A stretch of DNA of 64,000 nt from Methylobacterium frigidaeris (GTDB lineage: Bacteria > Pseudomonadota > Alphaproteobacteria > Rhizobiales > Beijerinckiaceae), in assembly GCF_022179185.1 (NCBI RefSeq), contig NZ_BPQJ01000017.1:62001-126000 (forward strand). Reading direction: 5' to 3'. Both the position numbers and the translations under genes were made by a program. Positions within the stretch are counted from its first letter, which is position 1, and each line of letters starts with the position of its first letter. The notes below the pieces were generated by a model. It had not been told where the DNA came from. It ran no database searches and saw nothing but the letters and a program-made list of their open reading frames with translations. This document shows, one piece after another, positions 17,333 through 26,550 of this stretch.

Positions 17333-18359
17333 GAAGGGTGACGACGAGCTCGAACCGGGCGAGATCCCGGGCGTGCCGCGCCCGCGCGAGCGGCAGGATC
17401 TCCTCGGCCAGGAGGCGGCGGAGCGCGCCTTCCGCGAGGCGATCGGCGCCGGGCGGCTGCACCATGCCTGGCTCCTCGGAGGCCCGAAGGGCATCGGCAA
17501 GGCGACGCTCGCGTTCCGGGTCGCCCGCCACCTGCTCGCCCGCGGTGATGGCGCGGGCGTGCCGGACAGCCTGGACCTGTCCCCCGGCCACCCGGTGGCG
17601 CGCCAGGTCGCGGGCCTGTCGCATCCCAACCTCGTGCTGCTGCGGCGCCAGAAGGCGCCGGGCTCGAAGACGATCCCGACCCAGATCGGCGTCGACGCGG
17701 CGCGGCGCGCGCTCCATCTCTTTGCCGCGACCTCGGCGGATGCGGGCTACCGGATCTGCGTCGTCGACTGCGCCGACGAATTGAACCTCGCCAGCGCCAA
17801 CGCGCTCCTCAAGGTCATCGAGGAGCCCCCGCCGCGCTCGCTGTTCCTGATCGTCAGCCACGCCCCCGGCCGACTGCTGCCGACCATCCGCTCGCGCTGC
17901 CGCCGCCTCGCCCTGAAGCCTCTCCCGGCCGGGGAGGTGGCCCGGGTGCTGCGGAGCCTCTGGCCGGCGCAGGCGGGACACCCACCCGAGCTGATCGAGC
18001 GGGCGGCGGCCTTGAGCGAAGGCTCGGTCGCCCGCGCCCTCGACCTCCTCGATCCCGACACGATCGGAGTCGTCGACGAGGTCGAGGCGCTGCTGGACCA
18101 GGGCGACCGGCCGGACTGGCGCCGGGCCCTGCGGCTGGCCGAGCGCCTCGCCGGCCGCGACGCCGACGCGCTCTACGCCACCGCCCTCGACACGGTGCAG
18201 CGCCGCCTGGCCGCCGAGATCGAGCGCCGCCAGGGCGAGCCGCCGGCCCGCCTCGCTGCGCTCGCCGACGCCGCCGAGCGCGCCGCCAGGGCCGCCCGGG
18301 AGACGCAGATCTACAACCTCGACCGGCGGCCGGTGGTGCTGTCGCTGTTCGGCGCCTGA
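17322..18359 (+). CDS. holB: DNA polymerase III, delta-prime subunit
   Basis: This 345-residue AAA+ protein is part of the clamp loader that places the beta sliding clamp on DNA. It has 'LHHAWLLGGPKGIGKATL' (a P-loop with Ala after Lys, as in many delta-prime proteins that do not hydrolyse ATP), a sensor/Walker B region 'YRICVVDCADELNLASANAL' and 'KVIEEPPPRSLFLIVSH'. No zinc-binding Cys cluster is visible. The ATG at 17322 follows GGGAGG and lies inside the end of tmk, showing translational coupling. It ends with 'VLSLFGA', typical of alphaproteobacterial versions. Confidence 0.93.
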   Translation: MPPEKGDDELEPGEIPGVPRPRERQDLLGQEAAERAFREAIGAGRLHHAWLLGGPKGIGKATLAFRVARHLLARGDGAGVPDSLDLSPGHPVARQVAGLSHPNLVLLRRQKAPGSKTIPTQIGVDAARRALHLFAATSADAGYRICVVDCADELNLASANALLKVIEEPPPRSLFLIVSHAPGRLLPTIRSRCRRLALKPLPAGEVARVLRSLWPAQAGHPPELIERAAALSEGSVARALDLLDPDTIGVVDEVEALLDQGDRPDWRRALRLAERLAGRDADALYATALDTVQRRLAAEIERRQGEPPARLAALADAAERAARAARETQIYNLDRRPVVLSLFGA

Positions 18360-18392
18360 CCCAAGCGCTCGGATCGAAGCGACCGGAGCGAC

Positions 18393-19256
18393 GTGACACG
18401 AGCGATGCGCCTCTTCCCGCTCTCCGACCTGCATCTCGAGCGCCGGCCCCTCGCCGCCGTGCCGATCCCGACGCAATCCTTCGATCTCCTGGTCTGCGCC
18501 GGCGACGTCTGGGAGGGGGAGCCGGAGCGGGGGCTTCATGCGCTCCTGCAGCTCGCCGGCGAGCGGCCGGTGGTGCTGGTGCCGGGCAACCACGAGCGTT
18601 ACGCGCCGTCGGGCGATCTCCGCACCGCTTCGGAGCTGCTGGCGGCGCTCCGGGCGGAGGTGGCGGCGATCAACCGCGCGGCCGGCCGCGAGCGGGTGAT
18701 GCTGCTCGACGGCGGCGGAACCCGCGTGATCGGCGGCGTGCGCTTCGTCGGCGCGACCCTGTGGAGCGATTGGCAGCTGGCCGGGCGCTGGCTCGCGGCG
18801 GATGCGCCGGACCGGCCCGACGACCCGGTCGCGGTCGCCGCCGCCCGCATGACCGATCCGGCGACCGGCTCGCGCGAGTACCGGGCGATCCGCCAGGGCG
18901 ACGGCACGCCCTGGACGCCCGAGGCCGCGATGGCGGCCCACGCCGCCGACCGGGCGGCGATGACGGACGCGCTTGCTAAGGTGCATCCGGGCCCGACCGT
19001 CGCGGTCACCCACCACCCGCCGATCCCCGAGGCCGCCGACCGGTTTCGCGATGCGCCCGGCGTGCCCTGGTGGGTGCCGGCCTTCTACGCCACCACGCTG
19101 CTCGCCGACCTGCCGGCCGCCCACCGGCCGGCCCTCTGGATCTCCGGCCACTTCCATGCCGGCCACGACCTCCATCTCCACGGCACGCGCTGCCTCGCCA
19201 ACCCCGTCGAGGGCCGGACCTTCGATCCTGAGCTGGTGGTCGAGGTTCCGGCCTGA
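18393..19256 (+). CDS. Calcineurin-like metallophosphoesterase
   Basis: This 287-residue protein shows all metal-binding motifs of the family in order: 'SDLHLE' (residues 11-16), 'GDVWEGE', 'GNHE' (about 68-71), 'THHPP' and 'SGHFHAGHD'. Such enzymes use two metal ions to cleave phosphoesters. No signal peptide is seen, so it is probably cytosolic; the substrate is unknown. The GTG at 18393 has GGAG 6 bases upstream; the ATG at 18405 is an alternative. It lies 33 bp after holB on the same strand and may be read through from it. Confidence 0.88.
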   Translation: MTRAMRLFPLSDLHLERRPLAAVPIPTQSFDLLVCAGDVWEGEPERGLHALLQLAGERPVVLVPGNHERYAPSGDLRTASELLAALRAEVAAINRAAGRERVMLLDGGGTRVIGGVRFVGATLWSDWQLAGRWLAADAPDRPDDPVAVAAARMTDPATGSREYRAIRQGDGTPWTPEAAMAAHAADRAAMTDALAKVHPGPTVAVTHHPPIPEAADRFRDAPGVPWWVPAFYATTLLADLPAAHRPALWISGHFHAGHDLHLHGTRCLANPVEGRTFDPELVVEVPA

Positions 19257-19332
19257 CGGCCCGGACGAGGGTACGGGTTGGCGAGGCTGCGCCGTGCACC
19301 ATCCTCCCGGTTTATCCGCGGAGGGATGGGCG

Positions 19333-19557
19333 ATGAACGGCTTCCTGGCTCTGGTGCTGGTCTGCGCCGGCACGGTTCCGGTGCAGGATTGCGACGAGGC
19401 CACCGCCACCGACGTGTTCAAGACCCGGGTCGCGAGCGAGATCGGCTGTGCCACCGGCTGGCAGGAGATCGTTGCCCGCTCCGGGATCCGCGCCGGGGTG
19501 GGGCAGACGACCTATCTCAAGACGCAGTGCCGGCGGGTGAAGGCAGGCGGGGGGTGA
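19333..19557 (+). CDS. Small secreted cysteine-containing protein
   Basis: This 74-residue protein begins with a short hydrophobic stretch 'MNGFLALVLVCAGTVPVQD' that looks like a signal or anchor, followed by 'CDEATATDVFKTRVASEIGC' and a final 'YLKTQCRRVKAGGG'. It has four Cys residues, three of them in the likely mature part. A GAGGG site lies 8 bp before the ATG. I know similar short Methylobacterium proteins of unknown function but no named family. It lies between the phosphoesterase gene and the convergent pterin dehydratase gene. Confidence 0.65.
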   Translation: MNGFLALVLVCAGTVPVQDCDEATATDVFKTRVASEIGCATGWQEIVARSGIRAGVGQTTYLKTQCRRVKAGGG

Positions 19558-19571
19558 TGGCGCATCCCGCC

Positions 19572-19940
19572 CTATCGCCCGTACTTGATGTAGGCGAAGC
19601 GCGGATCCGTGGGCGTGCCCTCCAGCGCGCCGCCCTCGAGCCCCGGCTGCCAGCCGACCACCTCCTCGATCTTACCCGCCAGGGCGAAGTCCTTCTCGGT
19701 CAGGCCCTTGGCCGAGTGGGTGGTCAGCCGCACCTCGACCCAGGCATAGGAGGCGGTGAGGTCGGGATGGTGCCAGGCCGCCTCGGCGAGGTGCCCGACG
19801 GTGTTGATCACCATCAGGGTGCCCTTCCAGCCGCTCGTCCGGTAGGTGCGGGTGATCCAGCCGTCGGCCTCCTTCCAGGCCGGCAGGTCGGCGAGGCGCG
19901 CGGCGACCGCGTCGGGGCTGAGGACTTCGTCCCTCGGCAT
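19572..19940 (-). CDS. phhB: 4a-hydroxytetrahydrobiopterin dehydratase
   Basis: This 122-residue enzyme (pterin-4a-carbinolamine dehydratase, DCoH/PhhB) recycles the pterin cofactor after aromatic amino acid hydroxylation. The active-site block 'GHLAEAAWHHPDLTASYAWV' keeps the paired His residues and the later 'HSAKGLTEKDFALAGKIEE' fits the family. The ATG at 19940 lies 9 bases after AGGGAG; another ATG three codons upstream sits on the ribosome site and is less likely. No phenylalanine hydroxylase gene is in the window. Some family members have been tied to molybdopterin or transcription roles, which cannot be judged here. Confidence 0.93.
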   Translation of the reverse strand: MPRDEVLSPDAVAARLADLPAWKEADGWITRTYRTSGWKGTLMVINTVGHLAEAAWHHPDLTASYAWVEVRLTTHSAKGLTEKDFALAGKIEEVVGWQPGLEGGALEGTPTDPRFAYIKYGR

Positions 19941-20033
19941 GGCGTCCATCTCCCTGAGAGCCTGGTGCGTGTCCCTCGCGGCGCTCCCGATCGCCGTCGC
20001 TTGCCGTCGCGGCGTCAGCGTCGCCGGGTCTCT

Positions 20034-23000
20034 TCACTCCCGGAAGACAAGTTGCACGAGGTCGAGATTTTTCAAGACGTCGCGCAGCTGCGTGGCAAAA
20101 TCGGTCCGGCGGACGGCGAGATAGCCTTCCGTGGCGACGGATTGCATGAGCGGGGCTTCGGCCGAGAGATGTGAACGACAGACCTCCGCCATGTCCTCGA
20201 GCGCACAGAAGACGACACCCGACCCGAACGGGTTGTCATCGCTCGCCTCCGACACGACGAAGCACCGGTTGGCCAGGAGAGGAACGATGCGGACGGTCTC
20301 CAGCGTCCTGAATCCCGGTGTGGAATGGATGTTCAGGATGATTTTCGACCGCCGGATGGCGTCCCACAGCGGCTCGCCATACACGTTGAAGAGATGAACG
20401 GCTTTCAGGCCATGAGACCGGACGGCCTCCAGAACCTGCACGCGCCGCTCGGAATACGATCCGTAGAACAGGACGTCGATCTCCTGCTCCGGCGCAGGGT
20501 AAGCAACCTCCAGGCACCGGTGAAATCCCGGCGGCAGAAACGATACGCTTGGCGTGTCCGGCCTTGAACGGAGCACGGCGAGGCCGGAGCGGGAATACTC
20601 AAGAATATGAGACGACAAATCGAGAAATTCAAGATACTTCTCGCCCTCTCGCCGGTGCCGGATGATATCGAGCTGCTCCATCTGGTAGACGATGAACGGC
20701 CCTGAACGGAAGGGGTCCACGCGCCGGTCGTCCTGGACCGGGTAGAGAAGGTTGCCCACGACGATGTTGACCGAACCATGAGCGGGCTTGTTTTCCGTCA
20801 GGGTGCAGCCGTAGCCCAGATCGCGCAAAGATGCACGCAGGACCCGCACACTATCGTCATAGATCCTGTCGTGCTCATTGTAGCTCATGAAGCAGATATT
20901 GAAGCACGGCTTGCCCGAGCTGATGATGGGATCGAGCTCGGGCTGAGCATCGAAGCGCTGCGTGACTGCGTCACCGGGCGAGACGTCGGTCGTGGCCCTG
21001 GCAGCCGGTTGCGGCAAGAAGCGACGAGCGATTCTGTTATAGGTCGTGTTTTCTCTGACGATCGTCTTGGGATCGAGCCCTTCGATCCATTTCGAGGATT
21101 TGACCTGCCACAAATGGAAACAGAATGCGTCGGGAAATTCCAAATCGTGCTTGAACAGCGCTTCGATGCCGTGATCGTCCCAGCTCGGCCAGAAAAACGA
21201 CGTGGCAGGCTCGATCTTGACAAGATGGGGATTCGCGTTCGCGAGGGCCAGGGGTACCTGGACCGAGAACTTGTTCCAGGCGTCGCCGCTCGGACCGCCG
21301 ACGAACGACCGGTACTCGTCATACCATAACTGCATGAATTCCGCGCCGGGTGGCGCAATGATCGTGGCGTTGCACAGGCCGACCGGCCTGCGCCCGCCAG
21401 CTCCGTCCGGGATTTCTTCGCGTCCGAGGATGACGCTGCCGTCAAGCAGCGGCGCGAACGACTTCTGGCAGATCGTGTCGAAATCGAGATAGATCCCTCC
21501 ATGCTCCAGAAGTATTTGCATTCTCAGTACATCGACGCGATGCGCGATGAGATCCACCGGCCGGTCGAAAACCGTGCTCGGCAATGTTGTTTGAACGATT
21601 TCAACGCTGCCCTTCAGCATGTCCCAGTACGGGCCGTGCGGTTCCGGAGCGCAGTGAATGTTCGCCTTGAAGCCCTCGTTCAGATCAAGAGCGGATCGCA
21701 CCGCCAGATAGTTGATGAGTGAGAAGCGTGGTGCCTCGTGCGGATCGTGTGACGCGATGATGAAGTGAAATATTCTTGGAATTTGCAATGATTTCCTCTT
21801 CGCCTTTGCCAGAGCCTCCGAGCTGAAGCGAAGGTTGTTGGCAACTCGCTCGATCATGCTCTCCGGGATCTTGCTCTCGCTCAAGAGACGATTGCAGGCG
21901 CGAATCGCCTCGTCGTAGCGCCCGGTCCAGTACGCGTGCACGGAGAGTTCGTCCAACAGGCCATAATCGTCGATCCAAGCGTCGTCATGTCCTGCGTTGT
22001 TCCTGGACTCTGCCGCCCGCAGGCCGCGATCCGCCAGGTAATACCCTCTCTCGTGCAGCCTCTTGTAACGGCAGAAGCGGGACGCATCGTGGAAGGCTTC
22101 GGCGCAGGTCGGATCCACCTCGGCCACGCGCAAGTAGGCGGAGATGACCTGTTCGTCTGGCAGCGCGAGGCTCTCGCTGCGTCGTGCCTGCTCCAGCAAA
22201 CTCGCGACGTCCGATCCCTTGCCGTCAGGAGAATTTTGCATCTCAGTAATTCTTTCAATCGACAATTGCCGATTGCTCCTCAACCTGCCGACATAGTCGC
22301 TCGGGATGTCATCCATTCCCAGGATCTTATCGATCAGCATGACCGCTTCGGCATGCCGGTCGGTCCAACAGGCGGCGATTGCCATTTCATCGAGCAAGCC
22401 GTAGCGATAGATCCACTCCGAGACGAACAACCCGGATTTCGGAATGGCGGCATTTTCGCCCTTGCGGGCGAGCTGGTAGCCTCTCGCGTACAAGGTGTTG
22501 TCGCGGCAGAACCGGGCCGCGTCGTGCATCGCTTCGGCAAGACGTGAAGGACAGGCGGTGGCCGCTGCCTCGAAAGTCTCGATGACGTCGTCAGCGGGAT
22601 ATTTCAGGAGTGCTTTTAGCTTCGCCGCGTTCAGGAGGCTGATGAAGATCTCTTCGTGCCAATAGCCCATGCCGGCGCGCGCTTCATATTGCGCCAGAGC
22701 TTCGGAATAATCGCCATTGTCGCGCAGGCTGTTGGCCAAGTAGAACGTGTAGCGCGTGCGAAGGAACGGGTCGGCCTCGGTCGCGAGCCCGTCGCGGAGC
22801 AAGGCGGCATCGCGTGCGAACTTACCCGAGCGATTCGTGCCCGACGCATGATCGATGAAGCTGACCCCTTCCAATTGCTCGGTCGTCCCCTCTCTGAGAC
22901 TCAAGTATTCATGGGTGACGCCAACATACCGCGCATCCGCGCCTCGCCGCAGCAAGCGGCTGTTCCAATAGGCCACGCCTGATTTTTGTATGACTTGATA

Positions 23001-23348
23001 GACATCGGCTTTCAGTTTTTTTGCGAAATCCTTGTCGTCGACGACAAGCTCCATATCCGCGTCGATAAATAAAAGATAATCATACTCGAGGCACGATTTC
23101 GAGGCCAGGTCGAGCGCTGCATTTCTGGCCTGGTCGAAGGTCTTGAATGTAAAACTGTGCAATTCTCCGGCAATGGCACGCGATCGAAAAAAATTACTTA
23201 TGATATCCTGAGTGCCGTCCGTCGAACCCGTATCGGCGATGACCCAGCAGGAGAGGTAATCCGCGACAGCAAGCAGGCACTTTTCTATCTTGTCGGCTTC
23301 GTTTTTGACGATCATGTTCAGGCAAATTCTGCGTGACTGCGCCAACAT
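20034..23348 (-). CDS. Large multidomain glycosyltransferase (GT2 + GT32-like + GT-B-like)
   Basis: This 1104-residue protein joins three sugar-transfer modules. Residues about 5-235 form a GT2 domain ('LNMIVKNEADKIEKC', 'ADTGSTDGT', acid motif 'FIDADMEL'). Residues about 240-505 are helical and TPR-like, with two similar blocks ('DAARFCRDNTLYARGYQLA' and 'DASRFCRYKRLHERGYYLA'). Residues about 510-760 resemble GT32 with the DxD site 'GGIYLDFDTI'. Residues about 815-1104 resemble a GT-B transferase ('VLFYGSYSERRVQVL', 'RTLETVRIVPLLANR'). No membrane span or signal is seen. The ATG at 23348 has GGAGG 6 bases upstream. Its DNA is clearly AT-richer than its neighbours and uses different codons, so transfer is likely. 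It stands alone; the target (glycan, flagellin or lipid) is unknown. Confidence 0.88.
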   Translation of the reverse strand: MLAQSRRICLNMIVKNEADKIEKCLLAVADYLSCWVIADTGSTDGTQDIISNFFRSRAIAGELHSFTFKTFDQARNAALDLASKSCLEYDYLLFIDADMELVVDDKDFAKKLKADVYQVIQKSGVAYWNSRLLRRGADARYVGVTHEYLSLREGTTEQLEGVSFIDHASGTNRSGKFARDAALLRDGLATEADPFLRTRYTFYLANSLRDNGDYSEALAQYEARAGMGYWHEEIFISLLNAAKLKALLKYPADDVIETFEAAATACPSRLAEAMHDAARFCRDNTLYARGYQLARKGENAAIPKSGLFVSEWIYRYGLLDEMAIAACWTDRHAEAVMLIDKILGMDDIPSDYVGRLRSNRQLSIERITEMQNSPDGKGSDVASLLEQARRSESLALPDEQVISAYLRVAEVDPTCAEAFHDASRFCRYKRLHERGYYLADRGLRAAESRNNAGHDDAWIDDYGLLDELSVHAYWTGRYDEAIRACNRLLSESKIPESMIERVANNLRFSSEALAKAKRKSLQIPRIFHFIIASHDPHEAPRFSLINYLAVRSALDLNEGFKANIHCAPEPHGPYWDMLKGSVEIVQTTLPSTVFDRPVDLIAHRVDVLRMQILLEHGGIYLDFDTICQKSFAPLLDGSVILGREEIPDGAGGRRPVGLCNATIIAPPGAEFMQLWYDEYRSFVGGPSGDAWNKFSVQVPLALANANPHLVKIEPATSFFWPSWDDHGIEALFKHDLEFPDAFCFHLWQVKSSKWIEGLDPKTIVRENTTYNRIARRFLPQPAARATTDVSPGDAVTQRFDAQPELDPIISSGKPCFNICFMSYNEHDRIYDDSVRVLRASLRDLGYGCTLTENKPAHGSVNIVVGNLLYPVQDDRRVDPFRSGPFIVYQMEQLDIIRHRREGEKYLEFLDLSSHILEYSRSGLAVLRSRPDTPSVSFLPPGFHRCLEVAYPAPEQEIDVLFYGSYSERRVQVLEAVRSHGLKAVHLFNVYGEPLWDAIRRSKIILNIHSTPGFRTLETVRIVPLLANRCFVVSEASDDNPFGSGVVFCALEDMAEVCRSHLSAEAPLMQSVATEGYLAVRRTDFATQLRDVLKNLDLVQLVFRE

Positions 23349-23882
23349 AAATGCCTCCAAATCATAACGTTCTGGTAAATCCTGGAGACGAAGTTGTCAA
23401 ACCTTCTGATGGCGCACGGTGTTGCATCCGCCTGCGCCGCATCTCCCGCACCTGGTCCAGACATCATTCGGCCAAGCGCGCGAAGCGACAGCAGTTTGCG
23501 GACGTCACATCTTTCAAGCGACAGATTCGATGACACGATCGTCCAGCATGTCCGGATCATCGCAGCCTTCTGACCTGCCACCGTCGAGCGGTTCGAGCGA
23601 CGCGCGTCGATGTGCGAGGCTGGCCTGCTCCCGCGCGGATACGCGCTGTCGAGAATGTCTCCGCCGGCGAGCACGCCCGGCAAGACCATGGGCTCTGAAG
23701 TCGGCCCGACGATAGTACAAGTGACCGCGGCGGCGGGGCCGCCCAGGGTGCGACCTCGCACCCCCGCGCGTGAGCGGTGGACGCCGCCGGCCCCGCCGCC
23801 TACCTCTCATGGGCGACATGGCCGGGCGACAACGGCCGGATGAACCGGCCGGGCATAAGCCGGGCAACAGGGAGAGGCGCCC
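23349..23882. other. Intergenic region between glycosyltransferase and ABC importer
   Basis: About 530 bp between two divergent genes. It is AT-richer near the glycosyltransferase start and returns to high GC towards 23700. Small open frames exist on both strands but none has a good ribosome site or family likeness. It should hold both promoters; none could be placed with confidence. Confidence 0.4.
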
Positions 23883-24884
23883 ATGCTCTCACGGCGCGGA
23901 TTGATGGCGGCGGCCGGGCTGTGGCCGATCGCGCAGCTCCGTGCCGCCGGAGCGCAGCCGGCCTCGCCCCAGGCCGCCACCCTGAAGATCGGGCTCCTGC
24001 CGTTCGGGACCGTCGCCTGGGAGGCGGCGGTCATCAAGGCGGAGGGGATCGACGCGGCGGAAGGGCTGTCGCTCGAGGGCGTGCGCCTCGCCGGGAGCGA
24101 CGCCGCCCGCATCGCCTTCCAGGGGGGCCAGGTCGACACCATCGTGTCCGACCTGCTCTGGGCCGCGCGCCTGCGGGCGGAGGGGCGGGCGGTGAAGTTC
24201 CTGCCCTATTCCTCCACCGAGGGCGCCCTGATGGTTGCAGGCGACAGCCCCTTGCGCTCCGTCGCCGACCTCGCGGGCAAGCGCCTCGGGGTGGCGGGGG
24301 GACCGCTCGACAAGAACTGGCTGCTCCTGCGCGCCCGCGCCCGCGAGCAGGACGGGCTCGACCTCGAGCGCGAGGCGAGGCCCGTCTTCGGCGCGCCGCC
24401 GCTCCTGATGCGCAAGCTCGAAGCGGGCGAGCTCGACGCAGGCCTGCTGTACTGGACCTTCTGCGCGCGGCTCGAGGCGCGGGGCTTCCGCCGCCTGATC
24501 GGCGCCGACGGCATCGCCGCTTCGTTCGGGGTCGAGGGCCCGATCGCGCTCCTCGGCTACGTCTTCGACGAGGCGCTGCTGCAGCGCGCGCCGCAGACCG
24601 TCGCGGGCTTCGCCCGCGCCTCGTCCCGGGCCAAGCGCGCGCTGGCGGCCGGGGAGGCGGCCTGGGCTCCCGTGCGCCCCCTGATGGCGGCGGAGGACGA
24701 GGCGACCTACGCCACGCTCAAGCGCGCCTTCCTGGAGGGCATCCCGCGCCGGAAGGCCTCCGCCGAGCGGGCCGATGCCGAGCGCCTCTACGCGGTGCTG
24801 GCGCGGCTCGGCGGCGAGCGCCTGGTCGGGGCGGCCACGACCCTGCCGGAGGGGCTGTACTGGGACGGCGGGCCGAATGGCTGA
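23883..24884 (+). CDS. NitT/TauT-type ABC transporter substrate-binding protein
   Basis: This 333-residue periplasmic protein resembles SsuA/TauA-like binding proteins that feed sulfonates, nitrate, thiamine precursors or similar small molecules. The N-terminus 'MLSRRGLMAAAG' is a Tat-like twin-arginine signal, cut near 'RAAGAQP'. The core has 'LKIGLLPFGTVAWEAAVIK', 'GKRLGVAGGPLDKNWLLL' and 'LEAGELDAGLLYWTF', as in the family. It overlaps the permease gene by 8 bp, and the ATPase gene follows, giving a three-gene importer operon. The ligand cannot be told; in methylotrophs such systems sit near various cofactor or metal genes, none of which is seen here. Confidence 0.9.
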   Translation: MLSRRGLMAAAGLWPIAQLRAAGAQPASPQAATLKIGLLPFGTVAWEAAVIKAEGIDAAEGLSLEGVRLAGSDAARIAFQGGQVDTIVSDLLWAARLRAEGRAVKFLPYSSTEGALMVAGDSPLRSVADLAGKRLGVAGGPLDKNWLLLRARAREQDGLDLEREARPVFGAPPLLMRKLEAGELDAGLLYWTFCARLEARGFRRLIGADGIAASFGVEGPIALLGYVFDEALLQRAPQTVAGFARASSRAKRALAAGEAAWAPVRPLMAAEDEATYATLKRAFLEGIPRRKASAERADAERLYAVLARLGGERLVGAATTLPEGLYWDGGPNG

Positions 24885-25644
24885 GCGGTCCCCGCGCGCC
24901 CATCGCCTGATGGCCCTCCTCGCCCGCCTCGGATCGGTCGCCCTGCTCGTCGCCTGCTGGTGGCTGGCGAGCCGCACCACCGATCCCCGCACCCTGCCGT
25001 CGCCGGAGGCGGTGGCGGCGTTCGTGGTGCGGGAGGCCGCTTCCGGCGACCTCCTGCGCAACATCGGCATCACGCTGTGGCGGGTCGCGGCCTCGTTCTG
25101 CCTCGCCATGGCGACGGGGGCGGTGCTCGGCATCGCGCTCGGCCGCTCGCGGACCGCCGACCGGCTCCTCGATACGCCGCTCCTGGTGCTGCTCAACACC
25201 CCGGCGCTGATCATCACCGTGCTGGCCTATATCTGGCTCGGGCTGACCGAGACCGCGGCGATCCTGGCGGTCGCCCTCAACAAGATGCCGAACGTCGCGG
25301 TGATCCTGCGCGAGGGCGCCCGCGGGCTCGACCCGGGCCTCGAGGAGATGGCCGAGGCCTTCCGGTACGACCGCCGCACCTGGATCCGCCACGTGCTGCT
25401 GCCCCAGCTCGAACCCTTCGCGGTGGCGGCGGCGCGCTCAGGAGTCTCGCTCGCCTGGAAGATCGTGCTGGTGGTCGAGCTGCTCGGCCGGCCCAACGGC
25501 GTCGGCTACGCCATCTCGTACTACTTCCAGCTCTTCGACGTCGCGGCACTGATCGGCTACAGCCTCGTGTTCAGCGCCGTGATGCTGGCGGTCGACGCCC
25601 TGCTGCTCCAGCCCCTCGACGCCCATGCCCGCCGCTGGCGATAA
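24877..25644 (+). CDS. ABC transporter permease (NitT/TauT type)
   Basis: This 255-residue inner-membrane protein has about six spans and the BPD-type EAA loop 'EEMAEAFRYDRRTWIRHVLL' that docks to the ATPase. 'LLNTPALIITVLAYIWLG' and 'VSLAWKIVLVVELLGRPNG' match SsuC/TauC-type permeases. The ATG at 24877 lies inside the end of the binding-protein gene, and its own 3' end overlaps the ATPase gene by 20 bp, so all three genes are tightly coupled. Confidence 0.93.
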   Translation: MAERSPRAHRLMALLARLGSVALLVACWWLASRTTDPRTLPSPEAVAAFVVREAASGDLLRNIGITLWRVAASFCLAMATGAVLGIALGRSRTADRLLDTPLLVLLNTPALIITVLAYIWLGLTETAAILAVALNKMPNVAVILREGARGLDPGLEEMAEAFRYDRRTWIRHVLLPQLEPFAVAAARSGVSLAWKIVLVVELLGRPNGVGYAISYYFQLFDVAALIGYSLVFSAVMLAVDALLLQPLDAHARRWR

Positions 25645-26395
25645 GTCGACCGCCGCTGGCGCTGAAGACTCCGCCCTCCTCACCCTGACGGTCCGCCGCA
25701 AGGTCTACCGTCCGGCCGGATCCGAGCCGGTCGAGGCGGTGCGCGACCTCGCTGTCTCGGTCCGGACGGCTGAGACCCTGTGCCTGATCGGCCCGTCGGG
25801 GGCGGGCAAGACCACCACCTTGCGCATCCTGCTCGGCCTCGACCGCGATTTCGAGGGCACGCTGACCGCCCGTCCGGCCCTGCGCATCGGCATGGTGTTC
25901 CAGGAGCCGCGGCTCCTGCCCTGGCGGACGGTCGAGGAGAACGTGCGCCTGTCCCTGCCGAGGCCGGAGCGCGGGCAATCCCTCGACGCGCTCTTCGACG
26001 AGCTCGGCCTCAGTCCCTGGCGCGGGCGCTATCCCCGGGCGCTCTCGCTCGGCATGGCCCGGCGGGTCGCGCTCGCTCGGGCGCTCGCCCTGGCGCCGGG
26101 CCTCCTCGTCCTCGACGAGCCCTTCGTCTCCCTCGACGACGCGGCGGCCTCCTCCCTGCGCGCCGCGGTGTTCGGCAGCGCGGCGTCCCGCGGCGCGGCG
26201 GTGCTGATGGTGACCCACAACGTGCCCGAGGCCCTGGCGGTGGCCGACCGGCTGCTGCTCCTCTCCGGCCGGCCGGCGAGCCTGGTGGCGGAGGTGCCGA
26301 TCCGGACGAAGCGGGCGGAGCGCGGCCGGGACTGGGCCGAGGCGATGCGCCGGGACCTCGCGGCGAGATACCCCGAGACGGTGGCGGAGGGCTGA
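25625..26395 (+). CDS. ABC transporter ATP-binding protein (NitT/TauT type)
   Basis: This 256-residue cytosolic subunit powers the importer. Walker A is 'GPSGAGKTT' near residue 56, the Q-loop is 'MVFQEPRLLPWRTVEENV', Walker B is 'LLVLDEPFVSLDD' and the H-loop is 'MVTHNVPEAL'. The signature motif is 'LSLGMARRVALARAL': the usual LSGGQ has become LSLGM, which is seen in some NitT-type ATPases and may lower or alter activity. The start overlaps the end of the permease gene. It is the last gene of the operon. Confidence 0.93.
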   Translation: MPAAGDKSTAAGAEDSALLTLTVRRKVYRPAGSEPVEAVRDLAVSVRTAETLCLIGPSGAGKTTTLRILLGLDRDFEGTLTARPALRIGMVFQEPRLLPWRTVEENVRLSLPRPERGQSLDALFDELGLSPWRGRYPRALSLGMARRVALARALALAPGLLVLDEPFVSLDDAAASSLRAAVFGSAASRGAAVLMVTHNVPEALAVADRLLLLSGRPASLVAEVPIRTKRAERGRDWAEAMRRDLAARYPETVAEG

Positions 26396-26550
26396 CCCCG
26401 CACCTCGTCGTTTCACCGGACACCCCTGCGCAGAACTGGATCCGGATGGGTCTCGTCGCACAGCGAGGCAGGGGGTTGCGCCGGAAACGCTCCTCGGACA
26501 CCGGCCCGGCTGCTACAGCGGTGGGAACCAAGGATTCGAGGAAACCGCCC

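Noticed and set aside
17322..18359. P-loop of HolB with Ala after Lys as a sign of damage
   Set aside because: Delta-prime subunits often lack a working ATP site; the rest of the protein is intact.
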